Assembly: GCF_001434895.1 (NCBI RefSeq)
Contig: NZ_AZEE01000029.1
Coordinates: 1-64,000, forward strand
From: Secundilactobacillus odoratitofui DSM 19909 = JCM 15043
GTDB taxonomy: Bacteria; Bacillota; Bacilli; Lactobacillales; Lactobacillaceae
DNA: 64,000 bases
Reading direction: 5' to 3'
Every line of letters begins with the position of its first letter. Within the stretch, counting starts at the first letter, position 1. The position numbers and the translations under genes were made by a program. Shown piece by piece: positions 27,477-39,063 of the stretch. Under the pieces are notes generated by a model that saw nothing but the letters and a program-made list of their open reading frames with translations, did no database searches and was not told where the DNA came from.

Positions 27477-29996
27477 TTATTCCCAGCTCATGCTATCAAA
27501 TAGCAAATCATCAGAGATTGCAGTGACTTCTTCTGTATCTGGATGTTCGCCAAGCCAAAGTTTATGCTGTGCAATCAGCTTGTCAGCAAAGTTACGTGCC
27601 CAACGGCCGTTACTTCGTTCAGCATCCGGTAATTGCTTGTATTTATTAACGACGATGCTCTTAAGTAAACCGTCATTGAAAGTCCAATCCTTCTTTACGA
27701 TTGCAACAACGATTTCAGCAATTTCTTCAGGAGTATAATCTTCAAATTCAAGTGTCAATGGTACACGTGAGCGTAAGCCCGGGTTAGCTTCCAAAAACTG
27801 ATTCATTTCATCAGTGTAACCCGCGAAAATGGCAACGAACTTATCTCGATTGTTTTCAAGTTCAGTGATAAAAGTCTCCACTGCTTGCTTACCAAAGTCA
27901 TTTTCAGAGTTCACCTGTGTCAGTTGATAGGCTTCATCTACAAAAAGAACCCCACCCATTGCATTTCGGATTGCCGTACTTGTCTGTGCTTCAGTTTGAC
28001 CAACATATCGCCCGACTAGATCTGCTCGAGAGACCTCGCTAACTGTGTCCTTAGGTAAAATGCCCAAGTTATAGAACAGTTTTGCAATAATTCGGGCGAC
28101 AGTCGTCTTACCGGTACCTGGTGCGCCAGCAAAGACCATGTGGTATGTTGGGCGATTACTTTCTGGTAATTTATCTTCAAGTAATTGTTCAACTCTAATT
28201 TGTTCAACTAAATCCGCCACATAATCCTTAACGCTGCGTAAACCAATCATGCCGTTCAACTCTGCAAGCAAATTATCAACTTCATTGGCCTTACTGTCAT
28301 CGTCACCACCAGTTAAATCATCAATATCAGCATTCAAAATAGTATTGAGATCTCGTTGATCGTTGTCCATGGCGTTCATAGCAACCGTACGAATCAATTG
28401 ATCATTAAAGTTTCGAACCCATCGACCGTTACTGTGGTCGACATCCGCTTTAAAAGCTTTTTTGACTGCTTCTTGATAATGGTCTTCGTCAAAAATAAAC
28501 TGCTGACTACGCAGTCCCAGAACACCAATACGAGCAACCTCTTCCGGCGTGTAATCCTCGAAAGTAAAGACATTTGGTGCTCGCGAAGTTAGACCTGGAT
28601 TCATGTTCATGAAATCTTGCATTTCTTTAGTATATCCCGCGAAGATAATCATTAAATCGTCTCGATGATCTTCCATATACTTCAAAATCGTATCAACGGC
28701 TTCTTGACCCCAGTTAGTCCCACCTTCTTGATAAAGTGAGTAGGCTTCATCAATAAAAAGTACGCCACCTAAAGCCGCATCCAATACCTTTTGCGTCTTT
28801 AACGCTGTGCCACCAACATTTTCAGAAACCAAATCTTGTCGACTAACTTCAACGTAATTGTTCTTTGGCATAACGCCATTCTCAAACATCGCCTTGGCCA
28901 CAATTCTAGCAACAGTCGTTTTCCCAGTCCCTGGATTCCCAAGAAAAAGTGAATGTAACGATTGCGCAGTGGTCTTTGCACCCTGTTCTGCCCGTTGTTT
29001 AGTAAACGCTGCAACCTTGATAAAACTATCGATTTGTTTCTTTAGTTCAGTCAAACCAATCATTTCGTGTAACTGATCAATGGCTGGCTTTTCAGCAGGT
29101 TTGGGTTCTTCAGTAGGCGCTTCAGCTTCTGTTGGCGTCTCTTCAGTCTCCGGTTGCTCAGTTGGTTTGTCCGTCGGTGCTGGCTGTGGGTTACTGGTTT
29201 GTTTTTGAGGTTCTTTGATTTCGGCATTAGTGACATAAACATCAGAAGATTCCTCTGATAGAATCGTTAGCTCATGTAATGGATCAATATTGGTTTGTGG
29301 AATATTAATCCGACTCGCAATAACATGCGCATTAAAATTACCCTCAGGAAGTACAAGCCCATCAGCAGTAAGAACTGAACCGTCGGCAATTGCTGCGAAA
29401 TACCAATCATCAATCGCATCGGCTAGATAAAGCGTGTCCGAAACAACCTCACTATGATCATCAACACCCAGAAAATGTCTTATCTGACTAGCTTTAGTTT
29501 CTAACCGTGACGCATTCACTTTTACAACTGATAAATCACTTTGTGAGGCTAGAGCATAACCACCTGCCGCAATGTAAAGACTCGTCCCTTTTTCTGAACT
29601 ATGCTTGAGTTCACAAGCAGTAAAACCGGCGTTACCGCCATCTAAGTAAACTGTTGGATACTCATCACTATGATTGTTTGAGAAAACAACCCGCTTTGCA
29701 ATTAACTGCGCGCCTGACTTGACCATACAGGTGTTATTGTCTGTCATTTCGCCAACTACAGTTAAATTTTCGAGCTTCAACGTGCCATTTTCTTTTACTG
29801 TAAATTTTGTATGAATAATAACGTCGCCAGGTGTATTACCATTACCACGAATTTCAATATTTTTAATGCTATAGCCATCCGTTGCTTGATATTCCCCAGG
29901 ATCAATAACAACCACATCACCAGCCTGACTTGACGTTATTGCATCCTCAAGTGAGTGCTTTCCAAATCCCATTCCAACTGAAATTGCATGTCGCAT
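27477..29996 (-). CDS. Tandem AAA+ ATPase (CbbX/SpoVK/EccA type) with N-terminal beta-helix domain
   Basis: 839 residues. Residues 1-260 contain periodic short beta-strands of a right-handed parallel beta-helix (VVVIDPGEYQATDGYSIKNIEIRGNG). A Pro/Glu/Thr-rich linker covers 260-303. Two AAA+ modules of the CbbX/SpoVK group follow: Walker A GNPGTGKTT at 353-361 with Walker B GGVLFIDEAYSL near 410, and Walker A GAPGTGKTT at 624-632 with GGVLFVDEAYQL. Both have the FAGYT sensor and SNGRWVRNF/SNGRWARNF arginine segments. Such ATPases remodel protein complexes; related ones serve type VII secretion (EccA). Substrate unknown. It forms an operon with the membrane protein upstream and lies between two CRISPR arrays, so a role in defence is possible but unproven. 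Confidence 0.8.
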   Translation of the reverse strand: MRHAISVGMGFGKHSLEDAITSSQAGDVVVIDPGEYQATDGYSIKNIEIRGNGNTPGDVIIHTKFTVKENGTLKLENLTVVGEMTDNNTCMVKSGAQLIAKRVVFSNNHSDEYPTVYLDGGNAGFTACELKHSSEKGTSLYIAAGGYALASQSDLSVVKVNASRLETKASQIRHFLGVDDHSEVVSDTLYLADAIDDWYFAAIADGSVLTADGLVLPEGNFNAHVIASRINIPQTNIDPLHELTILSEESSDVYVTNAEIKEPQKQTSNPQPAPTDKPTEQPETEETPTEAEAPTEEPKPAEKPAIDQLHEMIGLTELKKQIDSFIKVAAFTKQRAEQGAKTTAQSLHSLFLGNPGTGKTTVARIVAKAMFENGVMPKNNYVEVSRQDLVSENVGGTALKTQKVLDAALGGVLFIDEAYSLYQEGGTNWGQEAVDTILKYMEDHRDDLMIIFAGYTKEMQDFMNMNPGLTSRAPNVFTFEDYTPEEVARIGVLGLRSQQFIFDEDHYQEAVKKAFKADVDHSNGRWVRNFNDQLIRTVAMNAMDNDQRDLNTILNADIDDLTGGDDDSKANEVDNLLAELNGMIGLRSVKDYVADLVEQIRVEQLLEDKLPESNRPTYHMVFAGAPGTGKTTVARIIAKLFYNLGILPKDTVSEVSRADLVGRYVGQTEAQTSTAIRNAMGGVLFVDEAYQLTQVNSENDFGKQAVETFITELENNRDKFVAIFAGYTDEMNQFLEANPGLRSRVPLTLEFEDYTPEEIAEIVVAIVKKDWTFNDGLLKSIVVNKYKQLPDAERSNGRWARNFADKLIAQHKLWLGEHPDTEEVTAISDDLLFDSMSWE

Positions 29997-30015
29997 TTTC
30001 TAACCTCCCAACTCT

Positions 30016-30663
30016 TTACAAATCCATTTTCTTAGCTTGACTAATCATATAAATTAAACCAATCACGCCAATGAAGACACTAAACAAGAACTTCATCATG
30101 AAAATGAACCAGCGAATCAGTGCGTAAATACCAATCCAGATGAGTGATCCACCAACTGCGCCAACAGAGTAACCGAAGAAGAAGGCCCATAAATTGCCAC
30201 CTTTACCCTTTGAACCACGACCAATTTCTTGTAAAATCGTGACCGTAAATGGGTAGAACAGTGCATCTAAAATGAAAAAGCCATTAGTTGATGCGGTAAC
30301 GTCCGTCACGATACTAATCATCATGAAGTAAGCAACAATAGCAAATGCATACTGTTTCAGCCAAAAGCTAACCGGTTGCATTGAAAAGATACTCTTCAAC
30401 CAATGCCCAATTGATTTCCCTTCTGTATTAGCTTGTGGATGCACGCTATCAGTACCGAAGTTCGGTGTGTTGTCAGCTGATTCTGCAGGATTAACAGTGG
30501 TACCGAACTGTGGCTGATCTTGGTTAGGCGTTGATGTTGCCTCTGTATTTGCTGCCCCAGTCCCAAATTGTGGTTGTTGTGAGGAATTCGGCGTGACTGT
30601 TGGTTCAGTCGGCTTGTCCTCTGGTGAATCTGCGTTAATTCCAAACTTTGGCTTATTATCCAT
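30016..30663 (-). CDS. Membrane protein with Pro/Gln-rich repeats, partner of the AAA+ gene
   Basis: 215 residues. The N-terminal third is soluble, with three to five near-repeats of the type PQFGTxxNxxE (PKFGINADSPED, PQFGTGAANTEA, PQFGTTVNPAES, PNFGTDSVHPQA). The rest has three or four hydrophobic segments (FAIVAYFMMISIVTDV, FFFGYSVGAVGGSLIWIGIYAL, FLFSVFIGVIGLIYMI). It ends 19 bp before the AAA+ gene, so the two are co-transcribed; it may anchor or be remodelled by that ATPase. No family recognised. Confidence 0.7.
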   Translation of the reverse strand: MDNKPKFGINADSPEDKPTEPTVTPNSSQQPQFGTGAANTEATSTPNQDQPQFGTTVNPAESADNTPNFGTDSVHPQANTEGKSIGHWLKSIFSMQPVSFWLKQYAFAIVAYFMMISIVTDVTASTNGFFILDALFYPFTVTILQEIGRGSKGKGGNLWAFFFGYSVGAVGGSLIWIGIYALIRWFIFMMKFLFSVFIGVIGLIYMISQAKKMDL

Positions 30664-31032
30664 AACTCTATTTCCCCTTTTTTGAAAATCCCTAAGATTT
30701 GCTATTCATCCATTTTACCGCATTTGTTAAATATTTTTATCGTAAACTTAATTTTTAATTATTACAATTTGTTGACAGTTCACAATGCGACACTGAATGA
30801 CCGAATTAGCTTTTAGATTTAACCGATTACTTTAATGTATTGATTTTTGATGAACCAAGCCGCACCATCTAGTTTTTTGTTAGATAGTGCGGCTGATGTT
30901 TAAAGAAACATAAAACTGTACGCAATCACAACAATCATAACCACCAAACATTTCTTCTGATATGCCACAGTCACAGTACTCACTAAATTACACCAACCTA
31001 TAAAAGGCTAACTTATGGTGATTTAAGTGATG
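30664..31032. other. Intergenic region between the AAA+ pair and array 2
   Basis: 369 bp, AT-rich. It holds a hairpin AGCCGCACCATCTA/TAGATAGTGCGGCT at 30858-30894 and the upstream region of the membrane gene (TTGACA on the plus strand near 30773). No gene seen. Confidence 0.4.
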
Positions 31033-34000
31033 TATTTCCCTCCGCATGCGCGGAGAATACTTGAACGATATTGGTGTTGGCACTCGGTACACGGGATCAC
31101 CTCCGCATGCGCGGAGAATACTTGAAAAAGTCATCGCTATCCACGGGGCTGACGGGATCACCTCCGCATGCGCGGAGAATACCACACCAGAAAAGCAACG
31201 GAACATGGCTACTGAGGATCACCTCCGCATGCGCGGAGAATACAACATTGGGGTATCCGTAGCCACATCAATCAGGGGATCACCTCCGCATGCGCGGAGA
31301 ATACCACTTGCTTACCCCAACCACTTTTGAAATAACGGGATCACCTCCGCATGCGCGGAGAATACACTTTTTTGAACTTTTTTACCATCATATTTTAGGG
31401 ATCACCTCCGCATGCGCGGAGAATACTTTATTAACGGAATTATAATAATAGGCTTCTCGGGGATCACCTCCGCATGCGCGGAGAATACATAACAACTCAC
31501 AAGGTTATCTTAGATTTATTGGGATCACCTCCGCATGCGCGGAGAATACTTTACGGTTAAAATTGAGCGCCTACCAGAGCCGGAATCACCTCCGCATGCG
31601 CGGAGAATACGTTACCGTGATAATTTTGTTTGAGTTTGGCATGGGATCACCTCCGCATGCGCGGAGAATACGAACTACTTAACCAGAATGGACAACAACC
31701 AAAGGGATCACCTCCGCATGCGCGGAGAATACCCGTTTAAATAAAATTACAGTAAGTTACACCAGGGATCACCTCCGCATGCGCGGAGAATACAAATCGT
31801 TAAAAAATTAAATGATACTCACGTTGGGATCACCTCCGCATGCGCGGAGAATACCTTATTCTACCAAAAACGCCCCGTTTCAGGGCGGGGTCACCTCCGC
31901 ATGCGCGGAGAATACCTAAAACCCTATTTAAAGTTGGTCAATCAGTCGGGATCACCTCCGCATGCGCGGAGAATACAGACTGAAATCACCATGCTGAGCA
32001 ATTGGAGTAGGATCACCTCCGCATGCGCGGAGAATACAATGTGACCAAACCCAGACATAAGATCACTTCCTAGTTTTTGGGATCACCTCCGCATGCGCGG
32101 AGAATACGTCTGGACGGTCTGAACATTGGTAACCGGGTTAGGATCACCTCCGCATGCGCGGAGAATACTTTTAGAAACAAAATGAGCCGTAAGCCTCATT
32201 AGGATCACCTCCGCATGCGCGGAGAATACCCGGCCCATGCACCTTTCAGCCAACCAGTGATAGGATCACCTCCGCATGCGCGGAGAATACATAAGTTCCA
32301 ATTGGTTCGGCACCTTGACTTGGGGATCACCTCCGCATGCGCGGAGAATACTATGGGCTATCTCGAAACTTCTCAGCCCACTGAGGATCACCTCCGCATG
32401 CGCGGAGAATACCGGAATGCGTCCCGGTGAAGTTGGCGGGTTACGGGATCACCTCCGCATGCGCGGAGAATACCGCTTGCCACGTTTAGTTTCGTACACG
32501 TAGATAGGATCACCTCCGCATGCGCGGAGAATACAGCTTTATCATGATTGGTTGGTTGAAAATGATGGGATCACCTCCGCATGCGCGGAGAATACATGAA
32601 CGCCATCATTGACGCCGAACAACAGTTAGGATCACCTCCGCATGCGCGGAGAATACTCTTAAAAAACTTGGCAAGTGCTACAATGATGGGGATCACCTCC
32701 GCATGCGCGGAGAATACTTGTGCCAGTACCGGTAAGAGAATCCAACTGAGGGATCACCTCCGCATGCGCGGAGAATACTCGGTCAATTCGCTACCAAGTA
32801 ACGCCAAAAAAGGATCACCTCCGCATGCGCGGAGAATACACGGTGGTAATGGTAAAGGAACGTTGTTAGAGAGGATCACCTCCGCATGCGCGGAGAATAC
32901 TGACGGAAAGTGGCCGTGTTCATCAAGATTTGGGGATCACCTCCGCATGCGCGGAGAATACAGAGATTGATGAAGATGTTCGTGGAGTAATCTGGGATCA
33001 CCTCCGCATGCGCGGAGAATACTGATTATGATACGTATAAAATCATTAAAACAGAGGATCACCTCCGCATGCGCGGAGAATACTTTAATGTATGAAACAT
33101 TGCGGGTTAGGCGTAAAGGATCACCTCCGCATGCGCGGAGAATACTCATTTATCAACAAGGTGATTTTTGCCGAACCGGGATCACCTCCGCATGCGCGGA
33201 GAATACCCGTGTGCACCTTTCCAGTAAGTGTACGCGATAGGATCACCTCCGCATGCGCGGAGAATACCCTTTTGAGTGGTACTCATGCCTTTCATTTGCT
33301 TAGGATCACCTCCGCATGCGCGGAGAATACTGACCACGGCTGCAGTCACAAGTAAGTCGGTGTAGGATCACCTCCGCATGCGCGGAGAATACCTGAATTT
33401 TGCCAGTCATAAATCATCGTGTTAAGGATCACCTCCGCATGCGCGGAGAATACTTTGAATGTAGTGAGTGCTGACATCTTTAGTCGGGATCACCTCCGCA
33501 TGCGCGGAGAATACTGCCCTGCAATAACTGGATAAGGGAATTGCACGGGATCACCTCCGCATGCGCGGAGAATACAGTTTCACACACAACCGAAGCTATC
33601 AAGCAAGGGGATCACCTCCGCATGCGCGGAGAATACTTGCTGTGACAGTGATCGTACCATCTGCTGATGGGATCACCTCCGCATGCGCGGAGAATACCTT
33701 CAACCATATCTTTATCACTCACACCATGCGGGATCACCTCCGCATGCGCGGAGAATACTGCACTGGCTCAACGTGGGCGATGCCATGAGCAGGATCACCT
33801 CCGCATGCGCGGAGAATACTGCAGCCACTTTTGCCACTCTTTGAAGCTGATGGGATCACCTCCGCATGCGCGGAGAATACATCTCTGTTTTGGCTTTGAA
33901 GACTGTTGGTAGAGGATCACCTCCGCATGCGCGGAGAATACTTGTCAAAGAAGAAGCTGGCAGTATCAAGTTCGGGATCACCTCCGCATGCGCGGAGAAT

Positions 34001-34063
34001 ACTTCACTTAGATCAAATCTTAGGTTCTGACTGGAGGATCACCTCCGCATGCGCGGAGAATAC
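31033..34063 (-). CRISPR. Type I-E CRISPR array 2, leader-distal part, 50 repeats
   Basis: 28-bp repeats starting GGATCACCTCCGCAT and ending GCGCGGAGAATAC (array-specific GCATGCGC centre) with 33-bp spacers (occasionally 34-35, one of 42 at 32038-32079). I counted 50 repeats. The leftmost (31033) is degenerate; variants occur at 31583 (GAATC) and 31888 (GGGTC). The spacer at 31855-31887 carries a complete intrinsic terminator in the crRNA sense. The array is interrupted at 34064 by phage DNA and resumes at 35939. Transcribed leftward. Confidence 0.97.
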
Positions 34064-34130
34064 GCATTTAAAGTCGTGGGAGACTAACTCAGGTTGTTCT
34101 TTAAGGCCCGCAACACACGGAAAAGGGCAT

Positions 34131-34154
34131 AAAAAAAACACTCACAATGGAGTG
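34131..34154 (-). terminator. Terminator inside the phage segment
   Basis: The minus strand reads CACTC-CATTGT-GAGTG followed by eight T, 17 bp after the small gene. Confidence 0.75.
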
Positions 34155-34170
34155 CTAAAGCAGTATGTTT

Positions 34171-34377
34171 TTAGTTATCTTGTTGAACGACATGGGTTAC
34201 ATCCTTACGCGGAACGTCAACCTGCACATAATCATCGCCTACTTGGAGATCAACAAGCAGACTATCCGTCGAGATTTCTAATACTGTACCCCACACCAGC
34301 TTTTTATGATATGGGAACTCAACCGCGTCCAGTTGAGTGATTAATTTTGTTGGGTCAAGCTGGTTATCAGTATTCAT
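34171..34377 (-). CDS. Small phage protein, candidate immunity partner of the minor head protein
   Basis: 68 residues, acidic. The pattern HKKLVWGTVLEISTDSLLVDLQV..VQVDVPRKDVTHV suggests a small beta-barrel of the kind seen in DUF4926-like immunity proteins; that link is a fold-level guess. Its ATG overlaps the stop of the minor head gene by four bases, so the two are made together. That coupling and the toxin-like C-terminus of its neighbour are the reasons for proposing an immunity role. Confidence 0.5.
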   Translation of the reverse strand: MNTDNQLDPTKLITQLDAVEFPYHKKLVWGTVLEISTDSLLVDLQVGDDYVQVDVPRKDVTHVVQQDN

Positions 34378-35630
34378 CGTTTTTTCTCCTTTACGTAAAG
34401 TGATATTAGTCGAGGAATGCCCTTTTCATTGACCATCCACGCAGTTCGAACCTTATGTCGTTGCCCGTTAGGTCCTTTTAGAGGAATATCCACTGAATAA
34501 CGGGTACCCCATTTGTCGGTGGTACCTTGAACAGCGTTAAACTTACCGACATTAGCATAGATATTGTCGATTAGGTGTTGGTAATCAGCTTTAGTATAAC
34601 CCAGTGCGCTCTTAAATACACGTGCCTTGTCCTTGCCTTTTAGGCTGCCAAAATTCAAAACATAATCTCTAATTTTGGGTGTTGGAATTGTTGCTTTCTC
34701 AAAGTTTGGTAGCAATTCATTCGCAACAAATGGCACCTTTATACACCGGCAATTTGGGTGTGTATCACCAGGAATTGATGGTACGTCATCAATATGATAT
34801 GGTCCTCCACTGGCAATACCCGCACATAAACTACAGGCGGTTGGCTCAGCAAGCCAGGTTATCCATGTAACCTTTTGCATTCGGAACGTCGTCATATCTA
34901 CTTCATCAACTAAACGAGCTGATTCAGTACGAACAATACGTTGAGTATTGTATCGTTCTTGAGCGATTCGGTCAGCTAAGGATTGACGTGGTTTAAACTG
35001 ATCTTTGTTAGCATGTTTGGCTAAACCATCTTGGAGTTCAACTAAACTTGCGCCATGTTTCAGGTATTGGTTAACCAGGTTCTCCACATCATTTGCTAAT
35101 CCGTCATGATTCGACCATAATCGTGAGCTCCACTGCTCCGTATTCGATGGGTCGGTAATGACACTGCTCACCTTTTTAGCTTGCTTAGATGTCAATTTAT
35201 AAGCTTTTTTCATCCGCTTAATTTCTGCTTTGCCATCTTGGCTAGTGCGCGTAATTATTGTTCGCTGAGTCTTGGTGGTAGCGCCAAGCAATCCTAAACC
35301 GATAATCGCTGTGAGCATGTGCGATTTGTTAATGCCAGCCATCGCGCCGTATGCTTTGGCACGAATGGTGGCTTCTTCTGGCCAGTCTGACATATCCATT
35401 TGGCTGATTGCCTGCTGCCACTGCTTCAAGTCCCATGTAGAGACACGGGCACTGGCTTGTGCAATCGACAACCTATTCTTATCAGCATATTGCTGATAGA
35501 ACTGTAGCAAATGGTCGCGAATATAGGCTAATGCCTCATCGTAATACTCATCTGTTTTCTTGTCCGTTTGGTTGTCCAGCCGAATCAGTTGATTCATCCG
35601 TTGCTTTTGCTGCACTATCGTCAGTGGCAT
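34374..35630 (-). CDS. Phage minor head protein (SPP1 gp7/Mu F-like) with DUF6883-like C-terminal domain
   Basis: 418 residues. Residues about 200-310 are the head-morphogenesis domain: RIVRTESARLVDEVDMTTF, then TWLAEPTACSLCAGIASGGPY and PGDTHPNCRC, with the conserved zinc-binding Cys/His residues. The N-terminal 190 residues are helical. The C-terminal 100 residues (IRDYVLNFGSLKGKDKARVFKSALGYTK..YSVDIPLKGPNGQRHKVRTAWMV..RLISLYV) resemble DUF6883-type domains found at the C-termini of putative polymorphic toxins. The start overlaps the portal frame by 83 bp. It appears intact despite its position inside a CRISPR array. Confidence 0.78.
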   Translation of the reverse strand: MPLTIVQQKQRMNQLIRLDNQTDKKTDEYYDEALAYIRDHLLQFYQQYADKNRLSIAQASARVSTWDLKQWQQAISQMDMSDWPEEATIRAKAYGAMAGINKSHMLTAIIGLGLLGATTKTQRTIITRTSQDGKAEIKRMKKAYKLTSKQAKKVSSVITDPSNTEQWSSRLWSNHDGLANDVENLVNQYLKHGASLVELQDGLAKHANKDQFKPRQSLADRIAQERYNTQRIVRTESARLVDEVDMTTFRMQKVTWITWLAEPTACSLCAGIASGGPYHIDDVPSIPGDTHPNCRCIKVPFVANELLPNFEKATIPTPKIRDYVLNFGSLKGKDKARVFKSALGYTKADYQHLIDNIYANVGKFNAVQGTTDKWGTRYSVDIPLKGPNGQRHKVRTAWMVNEKGIPRLISLYVKEKKR

Positions 35631-35937
35631 TTGCTACACCACCCTTCTGTTGGTCAGTCAGGTAGCTTTGCACGACATTGGCTGTCGTTTGTTGGTCGTG
35701 TTCTTGCTGCTCGTGCAGTCGGTCAACTTCCTTTTGTGGATCGTCGATACCAGACAGGTAGCTCAACTTGGTTGGGTCACTGACTTGTCCGTTCAGAGTA
35801 GCCACAATCGTAGCTTCCTCACTCACATTGTGTGGAATTGATTGCTTATGGTCGAACGTCAGGTCAGTTACTTCACCAGACCAGTTGTTGTATGCAAACA
35901 CAATTTTAAACAACTGGCGTAAAGCGCGGTCCATTTT
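35548..35937 (-). pseudogene. Phage portal protein, C-terminal fragment
   Basis: The open frame enters directly from the adjoining CRISPR repeat, so the N-terminal three quarters of a portal protein are missing. The remaining about 130 residues (LFKIVFAYNNWSGEVTDLTFDHKQSIPHN.., LSYLSGIDDPQKEVDRLHEQ) and the acidic Gln/Asp-rich tail are typical of SPP1-type portal C-termini. Its place just before a minor head gene matches phage order. The first Met is internal, so no functional protein is expected. Confidence 0.75.
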
Positions 35938-35938
35938 G

Positions 35939-36515
35939 GGATCACCTCCGCATGCGCGGAGAATACCTCATACCAGAGCCAACCAACTCTTGCACGATAG
36001 GATCACCTCCGCATGCGCGGAGAATACAGCATGGGTGACAAGCTAAAGTACACGCAATTGGGATCACCTCCGCATGCGCGGAGAATACGTAAGACGAGTG
36101 ATACTGGTAAAGGTGCTGCTGGGATCACCTCCGCATGCGCGGAGAATACAGGCTGATGAACAAGCTGATGCACCAACTAATGGGATCACCTCCGCATGCG
36201 CGGAGAATACAATTCTAGTGTCAATTTCTCATCCCCTTACATAGGATCACCTCCGCATGCGCGGAGAATACCTCAGATCACAAGCCTGCGTTGATCCTGA
36301 ACCAGGATCACCTCCGCATGCGCGGAGAATACTCACTCGATTTGAGCTGACCAATGGGCTGTTTAGGATCACCTCCGCATGCGCGGAGAATACATAGATA
36401 AAGTTAAGGTTGTCGTCAACCTTTAGGGATCACCTCCGCATGCGCGGAGAATACTCCACCTATTTTTCTAAGGTTGGGACGTGGTGAGGATCACCTCCGC
36501 ATGCGCGGAGAATAC
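35939..36515 (-). CRISPR. Type I-E CRISPR array 2, leader-proximal part, 10 repeats
   Basis: Ten perfect repeats of the array 2 type with nine 33-bp spacers at an exact 61-bp period. This is the newest end of array 2, next to the leader. Spacers here postdate the spacers that once flanked the phage insertion. Confidence 0.97.
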
Positions 36516-36544
36516 ACTAAAAAATCCCTACAACCACGCCATTC

Positions 36545-38388
<1,844 letters not shown>

Positions 38389-39051
38389 CTATCCCTCCGG
38401 AATAACCGTCATTAATCCCATTCCAAACGCTTTTTCACGACCGATACCCTGTGTTAGAGCTTGTTTAAACAGTTCAAGGTCATCGATTTTTAATTGGCCC
38501 TCAAATGTCACTTGGCTAAGTCTGATACCTCGTCCCGATTTGCGATGCAGTGGGACTCGCTCACGACTGACAACATCAAAAGTAAAATTATCCGTTCCAT
38601 CTGAGTTGGCTTGACCTAATACTTTAAATCCAGCTTTAGCAGACTTATTTACCAACCACTGTCGCTGTTGTTGAACAGTAACATGCGGATAAACTTTGCC
38701 GCGATCACTTCCGGGTTGCATAACTGCATAGGTCGGATTGGCGGTCAATCGAAATCTCATCGTCTGCCCCTGAACTAAGGATGCTAGAAAACGATCATAT
38801 GATTTTATTTGTACGGTACCCTCAACGCCATACGTCACTAATTTTTGCGGATTGGGTTGTGAGTCACTTAGCACAAGCAAGTATTGCTTGCCATGTAGTG
38901 TATCAATTCGCCATAAATGCCGATTTCGAATACCCGCGGCCATCTCATCAGGAAAACTCTCTTCAACCCAATTATGATATGCGCCCAAATGCGTCAAGTC
39001 TTTAATTTTTTGACGATTTTTCATATCTATTTCTACTCTAGATAAGAACAT
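38389..39051 (-). CDS. cas6e: crRNA endoribonuclease Cas6e
   Basis: 220 residues, RAMP fold, close to the usual Cas6e length. An N-terminal His in GAYHNWVEESFP is the likely catalytic residue; the C-terminal Gly-rich loop is GIGREKAFGMGLMTVIP. It cuts the array transcript at the base of the repeat hairpin and stays bound in Cascade. The three repeat variants in this locus differ only in or near the hairpin loop and should all be processed. 12 bp from cas5e. Confidence 0.93.
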   Translation of the reverse strand: MFLSRVEIDMKNRQKIKDLTHLGAYHNWVEESFPDEMAAGIRNRHLWRIDTLHGKQYLLVLSDSQPNPQKLVTYGVEGTVQIKSYDRFLASLVQGQTMRFRLTANPTYAVMQPGSDRGKVYPHVTVQQQRQWLVNKSAKAGFKVLGQANSDGTDNFTFDVVSRERVPLHRKSGRGIRLSQVTFEGQLKIDDLELFKQALTQGIGREKAFGMGLMTVIPEG

Positions 39052-39063
39052 AGCGACTCCTTT

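Larger units (their letters stand above)
34064..35938. mobile_element. 1,875-bp phage-derived segment occupying a spacer position in array 2
   Basis: The segment starts on the first base after a perfect repeat (34036-34063) and ends on the last base before another (35939-35966), so it has the borders of a spacer about 57 times the normal length. It contains three phage structural-cluster genes in phage order on the minus strand: a portal C-terminus cut by the repeat, a complete minor head gene and a small gene followed by a terminator. There is no transposase, integrase or target duplication. The likeliest origin is recombination between a phage genome and two spacers taken from it. Confidence 0.85.

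Noticed and set aside
34064-35938. Prophage or insertion sequence
   Set aside because: No integrase, transposase, inverted ends or target duplication; only a fragment of a phage head cluster bounded exactly by CRISPR repeats.
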